A DNA stretch of 64,000 bases from Eudorina sp. 2006-703-Eu-15 (taxonomy: Eukaryota; Chlorophyta; Chlorophyceae; Chlamydomonadales; Volvocaceae), in assembly GCA_003117195.1 (NCBI GenBank), contig BDSI01000023.1, positions 186,001 to 250,000 on the forward strand, written 5' to 3'. This document shows positions 58,527 through 64,000 of the stretch, piece by piece. The first letter of the stretch is position 1. Every line of letters begins with the position of its first letter. The position numbers and the translations under genes are program-made. The notes below the pieces were generated by a model. That model made no database searches. It had not been told where the DNA came from and was given only the letters and a program-made list of their open reading frames with translations.

Positions 58527-61500
58527 CTAGAACCTCTCCCCGAAGTTGACCAGGAAGGTGCCGCTGCCCGCGTTGCAGTCCCGGGCGTACTCGAAGCGGC
58601 AGGCGCCCAGCGCCTTGACACCCACGCCGTAGGACATGCCCCGCCCGGGCTTGCGGTAGTACTCGGTGGGGTTGCCCGCCAGCTCCCGGCCACTGCCCAG
58701 GTCGGTGGCGTACTCCACAAAGCCGTACGCCGTACCCGGCAGCTTGAAGTTCTTCAGCGGCACACGGACCTGCGGGGTGCATGCCGTACAGGTTTCGGGG
58801 TCGAATGAAGAGGGAGGACTCAAGACTGCTATAGACGATACCGATACAGACTACGCTGCAACAGATTGCGAGGGGGCGAGGTGCGACAAAGTCAAGCCTC
58901 GCGACGGTCAGAGAGCAACGGCCGCCTTCCATGCCCCCCAAGCCAATGCCCCCTAATCACATTATTTCATACAGGACGGTGCGAACCATCCCAGGACATA
59001 CGACTAACAGGACACACCACTAAGTCAACTGCTCAGCCATCTGACAGTAACCGCCAAGCGCACATTAACGGTTGTAACGGTTGAAAAAACGGTTATGTAA
59101 CTACCTCACCTCCGTGGCCAGCTCCAGGAACCGCCGCGCCGCACCGATCTCGCCGTGGCTGTAGCCGCGCACACTGTACGGCCCACCCAGCGAGAAATAG
59201 TCGTACGCCGCCATCTCGCCCAGCGCGTTGCCGGCCTTCGCATGCAGCACGACCGTGTACGGCGCCTTGCGCTCCTTCCACAGCTGCTCAGTGGTCAGCT
59301 TGGGCAGGAAGGGCGCCTCCATGAACTTGGTGTAGGAGGCGGTGGCGCGGTTGTAGATGCCGCCCGACAGCCCCAGGGTCTTTCCGCCGGGCAGCCGGAT
59401 CGAGGGGTTCAGCCCCTGGTCGACCTGGGGACCGAGGGAGGGAGGGAGGGAGGGAGGGAGGGGGGAGCGGAGAATAGGAAATGGCGCATTGGAGGCGGGG
59501 GACAACGGACCAGCGGAGGCGGGGGATGCTCGGCGAGAGTGCGGGGAGTGATGCCGGGTTTGTACTTGGCTTGCGACGGGCGCGTGTACGGCATTGTGTA
59601 CGGGAGTCGATTGTACGGCTGGCTGGGGTGCAGCTAGGGTCTCCATCTCTCCACCCGGCGACGGCTCAGCACTTGAATTTAAACTGACAGCAGCCAGCCC
59701 GGCAAGGACGCCGGGCGCATCAGATTTTCAGTACGAAATATATCACCGCCGTCGCAGACGGGCGCATTCCGTCGTGGCCAATGTGTCGCGAACACGTTTC
59801 CCTCCACCGAACCCCCCCCCCCGGAGGACATCGAACCCACCCCAGGCGGCTCAGTAAATGAAGGTTATCAGCACCGGCACACGGAGGTGCCTGCGGATTT
59901 TCAGTACGAATGTGAATCATTGCCGCAGGGGGTCCACGAAGTCGACCCGCCCTTACCCTTCCTTCCACCACGCCACACATGAAGGTAGCAAGTACCCTGT
60001 CCTGCCGTAATAATAGCGGACACCGCAACCGCCATGTTGTGTAAAAACAACTGAGCCGCCATGGTGTGTGTTTAGAATTGCAACCCGCCCGCCCGCCCGC
60101 CATGGTGTGTGTGTGTGCGTGTGTGAGGCTTCGGCTGTGTCACCGATGACCCGCGGGGTCCACCGTAACGTGACTCACTCCATGCCGTGCAAATCTCCCT
60201 CCGACCCTCCCCCTCCCCCCTGACCCTCCCCCAAGCAGCTCAGAACTCCGATGATCAGCACCGACACCCGTCTGGGTGCCTCCGGATTTTCAGTACGAAT
60301 ATAAGTATTTAGATCATCATCGCCGCAGGGAGTCTTCCGACACCGACCCCTCCCGTACCCCCGACCTACCCCGGGGTCCCCCCCTCCTCCCTCCTGCCCA
60401 TCTGATCGATGGCTACACCGATCCCTCGCCCGCTCCCACTTCCCCCTCCTCACCTGGAACGCCATCCGAGTGCCCAACTGATTCCCGTTGATGAACCGCA
60501 CGTCGTCCAGTACGAAAAAGCCCTGGTACGACAGGCTCAAGTCGCGGCCGTTACCCGACACGGTGGTCGGCGGGCCGTTGTCCGCGTAGTAGCCCCTCTG
60601 CACCTTGGTGCCGCGAGCCACCACCTGCCCGTTCTCGTCCAGGGAGCTCACCAGCTGCAGCATCAGCGCGTGCTCCACCTGCCAAGCGTCATAACGGGGC
60701 CCCGGCGGACACAAAGATGAACAAAAAACAAGTTAAATAAACAATATCAAGAGTAAAACAAACAAACAGGCAGACTAAAGTGTCGGTACAATTTGTTCCC
60801 AATACGCAATAAGGGGGCCTGTCCCTTCTCCCCACCCAACCACCGGCCCCCTCGTCCACCGGCCCCGTCCCGTCCCACCCACACGCCCACCTTGTTGTCC
60901 TGTCCGGTGACCTGGCTGGTCCACCCCTTGAGCCCGAAACGGTCCACAAACACAGGCGGCACCTCCGCCTCCCCACCCGGCGTGAAGATGGTCGAGGTCT
61001 TGCGCGTGTTGAAGAGCTGCAGGTTGCGGGTGGTGTGGGCCTTGTAGAAGGGCTCGCTGTAGGAGAAGGTGAACCCCAGGTCGGCCGAGGGGTTCCGCCA
61101 GTCGGAGGCGGACAGGGAGAGGGAGGCGGACTCCGAGTTGCCAAACAGGTTCTCGTGGGTCACCTCCACGGAGCCCCCCGGGATGAGCGACTGGCGGGTC
61201 AGGGAGGGCAGCCCGTTCTTAAGCTGGAAAGACCAGTCCAGGTCCAGCTGGAGGGGGGGGAGGGTATAGGGGGGAAGGGTATAGGGGGGGAGGGGGGGTA
61301 GAGCGTAGAGGAAGTTAGGGATGGGCAAGGGGGGAAAATGTCAGCACCGGCGATGTGAGCCGCCACCGCCCCGAGTGGAGTACGGAAGCTGAGATGTGTA
61401 CGGCAAAGGCTGGCTATAACACTGCGCGTCCAGCCCACGCGCGGCCCCTCCAGCACCGTCCTCCCCGCCCCTCTCGCCCCGCACGCACCTCCATGCTTTT

Positions 61501-62557
61501 GGGCTGCACCTCCTCGCACCGGATCTTGACGTTGATCTTGTTCACGTCCTGGGGGTCCTGCTCCGGCTCGATGTTGATGTCCTCCAGCAGCCCGCACGCG
61601 AAGATCGAGTTCATGGCGTCGTATCCGTCCTCCACGTGGTAGTGGTTGCCCTTCTGCGGGACCCGGCGACACCCAATGTGGGAGGGGTGGGGTGGGGGCG
61701 GCCGGGGGCGCAGGGGGTCAGCGGGAGTCTGAAGGACGCCGGCGCGCAAGAAAGAGCCAACCGTCCCCCCTTGTGCATCCGTCACCGGGCCCCTCAGGTG
61801 GTAGGACACGCACACACATGGGCGGTTATGGGTGGGCTTCTTGTTATACACACAGGAGGTGCAGCGGGCCGACAGCCCGTCCAAACCCGTCTAAACCGCA
61901 CATCCTCCGCACCCGGTGGACACCGCCGTCCAACGTCCTCCTCCAAGACGCCGGCGGGCACAGCGGGCACACCGTGTTCTGACACATCCCGTCCCTCCTC
62001 GCATCCGCCCTTTGGATACCCGCCCGCGCACCCCTCCTCGTACGCACCCTGCTCCGCAGCGGCCCCCCCTTCCCTCCCCTGCCCTGCCGGCCCACCTTGA
62101 ACCCGGACGCCTCGATGACCTTCTCCGCCTTGACCACCTTGCCCTCATCCGCCACCGAGTACTCCAGCTCCGAATCCCCCGTCAGCTTGGGCCGCACGAA
62201 CCGCACCGACACGTTGTCGATCTTGGCTTCCGTCACATTGGCGCGCAGGATGCCGTCCTCCATGCCGTCGAAGAAGCCCACGTAGCAGAAGGGCAGCCCG
62301 CGGCTCTGGTACCACTGCTCGACCCGGTTGCGCACCTTGTCCATCACGGCAATGTCCACCATGTAGGGCTGCGGGGGCAGGCACTCGGCGCAGATGCGGT
62401 CGATCTCCTCCTGCGGCATCAGGGAGGCGCCCTTGACGTCGATGGCGTTGATGCCGCGGAACTTGTGGGGCGTGAAGCGGTAGACGACGCGCTGGTGGTT
62501 AGACTTGTCGTCCACGTACTCGGTGCGGATCTCCACCTCGGCGATGTAGTCCTCGTA
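58527..62557 (-). CDS. TOC75: TOC75, chloroplast outer-envelope protein import channel (3' part)
   Basis: Six exons on the minus strand, 5' to 3': 62096-62557, 61489-61653, 60891-61247, 60454-60678, 59110-59424, 58527-58769; all intron phases are 0, and 588 residues are visible. The protein is an Omp85-family beta-barrel of the TOC translocon, passing nuclear-encoded preproteins into the chloroplast. The first exons form POTRA repeats (HKFRGINAIDVKGASLMPQE, KVIEASGFKKGNHYHVEDGY). The barrel follows: LTHENLFGNSES-like strands, YSEPFY, GGPYSVRGYSHGE (the RGY substrate loop motif of Omp85 proteins), YGFVEYATDLGSG, GNPTEYYRKPG and the terminal strand ending FGERF. The transit peptide and first part of the POTRA region are missing: I could not find them between 62558 and the window end, so the gene is probably cut by the edge. 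The family call is firm. Confidence 0.92.
59434..59464. repeat. (GGGA)n microsatellite in a TOC75 intron
   Basis: GAGGGAGGGAGGGAGGGAGG runs next to the acceptor of the 59110-59424 exon, where on the coding strand it forms the CCCT-rich pyrimidine tract. Confidence 0.85.
59720..60330. repeat. Three dispersed copies of a repeat inside a TOC75 intron
   Basis: A core GGATTTTCAGTACGAA followed within about 30 bases by (T/C)GCCG(C/T)(C)GCAG occurs at about 59721-59757, 59893-59930 and 60282-60330. The last two copies share a longer upstream block (ATCAGCACCG, ACAC, GGTGCCT) starting near 59861 and 60254. Copies of CGCCATGGTGTGTG type lie between them. All are within the intron 59425-60453. Confidence 0.8.
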
Positions 62558-64000
62558 CTGCCTGTGCGGGTTGGTTGGTTGTGGTGATGGCGGTGGTGGT
62601 AATGGGGAGGAGAGGCACGGCGCGAGGGGGTTTGGGGTAGGGGCAGGTGTGGGGTCAATAGATGGGGGTCGACACGGACAAGAAAGACGCCACTTCATGA
62701 CGTAACGAGTGAGGGATGGGGACGGCATAGGTAACGTACAACACTGGGGATGAGGGTGGTCAACAAAGGGCCCCCCTCCCCCGCGCGGATGGCCACCAGC
62801 TCTTAGCTCACATATCAGCGGATGCGCCTGGCAGGGCCGGCTCCCGCCGCACCCCGCACCGCCCATTGGCCCGATCCCCCTGATCTTTCGAGTCCATTCC
62901 ACTCCGTTCCGCTCCGCTGCACGACTCCCACTCCCCGCTCGGTCCTTGGCACATGCGCACAACTGCCAGTCGGCCGCCGCCTCTCCTCCATGGTCCTCCT
63001 TGTGCCCCGCCGGAAGGACCCTCCCGCGGTGTGGCCCTTCCATGAATCGCCACAAACACATCCGCAAACACTGAGCACGCCTTCATGTCGAACCAGACAC
63101 AGCCTCTCGCCCTCAGCACGCCTTCCGGTCCTTTTCTGCCGGCCCCCGTCCATGCGATCACCGCTTGCCGCTGCTGTGGGTATTCCTGCCGTCATCCCTT
63201 CTCCCTCCGTCATTGCTGTTGCACGAGCGTCCCGACTGTCAAACCCACAAAACAGTTTGTCACGCCCGCGCCCCGGCTTTCAAAGATGGAACCACCATCG
63301 TCGCCCCCACTGCGCATCTCCCCGCCCTGCCCTGTCACCCTGCATGATCCCTGCCCGCCGCACTTGGCCTCGTGGTCGCTCCCCCCTGGTCTCGCCCCCC
63401 CGGGTCGCTTTCCCCCCGTTGGACGTCCGTCACTACGAACCGGGCGCCCTCGCGAATGACGGCCGATTCGTCCATCCAACCCGACTTCATTCCCGAGTTC
63501 ATCGCAGGTCCCCCACACCGACATCCTCCCTCCCTGGAGAGATCTGGGAACCGGGAGAGGGATGGGGCCCCCCGTCAATCACCACATCCGACATCATGGG
63601 CCTCCCCCAGGATGGATGAAGGACTGCAAGCAGTTGAAAATCCCTCAGGCCCCGACTGGTCGGTGCTGGTCCAGGGCAGGGGTGGTGCTGGTGGAGTCCG
63701 TGCGTTCAGGACGCCCCGCGCATGGAGCCGCATCCACGAGCTGCCTTTCAGATAGTCACGCGGGGACGGCGGGGATGCCAGGGACCTCCCAGAGTCACTT
63801 CACGGCGGAAGGGGGATGCTGTCAAGGAGAGTCGTGCCGCCCACCCTCATGCGGCACCACGAGGTCTCCGAAACTGAGGACCTGCATACCCCCAACCGAC
63901 TGCGGAATGGTTCTCTGGGCAGACAAAGAGACTGCGCATGCGGGTCGGGTGCGCCGCCGCCCCTCCGACATCCTCTGCGACGCCGTCCTCCCTCCGGCAA
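62558..64000. other. Right-edge region upstream of the visible TOC75 exons
   Basis: On the minus strand this should be TOC75 intron and possibly N-terminal exons, but I found no exon with consistent phase or TOC75-like sequence. The ORFs here on both strands have no family motifs and look like chance ORFs of GC-rich DNA. Confidence 0.4.

Noticed and set aside
61844..63067. A 407-codon minus-strand ORF extending the TOC75 exon upstream
   Set aside because: The part beyond 62557 has no TOC75 similarity, is Pro/Gly/Arg-rich, and is separated from the real exon by an acceptor; it is intron read-through.

Overview
The window looks like nuclear DNA of a green alga, most likely a volvocine chlorophyte (Chlamydomonas, Gonium or Volvox relatives). 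The evidence is many short GT-AG (and some GC-AG) introns, GC-rich coding exons with long Ala/Gly/Pro-rich insertions, chloroplast genes (TOC75 and a thylakoid-lumen cyclophilin), a plant-type RINGLET-like chromatin protein, and TGTAA motifs downstream of several stop codons, the usual algal poly(A) signal. Intergenic DNA in the left half is clearly more AT-rich than the right half. All gene models below were assembled by eye from exon phase, splice sites and family similarity.

Layout. A partial, unrecognised minus-strand gene (60-1060) is head-to-head with a plus-strand thylakoid-lumen cyclophilin (1502-4969). A gene-poor AT-rich stretch follows. Next come an extended-PHD-finger protein (7770-9918) and a 1,771-residue homeobox/DDT/HARE-HTH/WHIM protein like plant RINGLET subunits of ISWI remodelers (10673-21309). 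Then come cyclin C of the Mediator kinase module (22488-23904) and a START lipid-binding protein (25090-27215). A small unrecognised minus-strand gene (28509-28919) sits tail-to-tail with the START gene and head-to-head with a 2,187-residue SAM-domain/coiled-coil protein of unknown function (29039-41196).

The right part is very GC-rich. It holds an sn-1-specific diacylglycerol lipase (41813-51183) with huge low-complexity insertions, the exosome subunit RRP45 (52592-56112), and the 3' part of TOC75 on the minus strand (58527-62557), whose N-terminal exons I could not find before the window edge.

The genes are not an operon and do not form one pathway. The closest functional neighbours are the PHD and RINGLET-like proteins (chromatin) with cyclin C (transcription), and the two plastid proteins at opposite ends. 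The most interesting items are the SAM protein with its repeated LFS motif, the small broken-looking minus-strand gene in its promoter, the cyclophilin that has lost its catalytic residues, four GC-AG introns, and an interspersed repeat inside a TOC75 intron. I saw no CRISPR array, insertion sequence, tRNA or rRNA gene.
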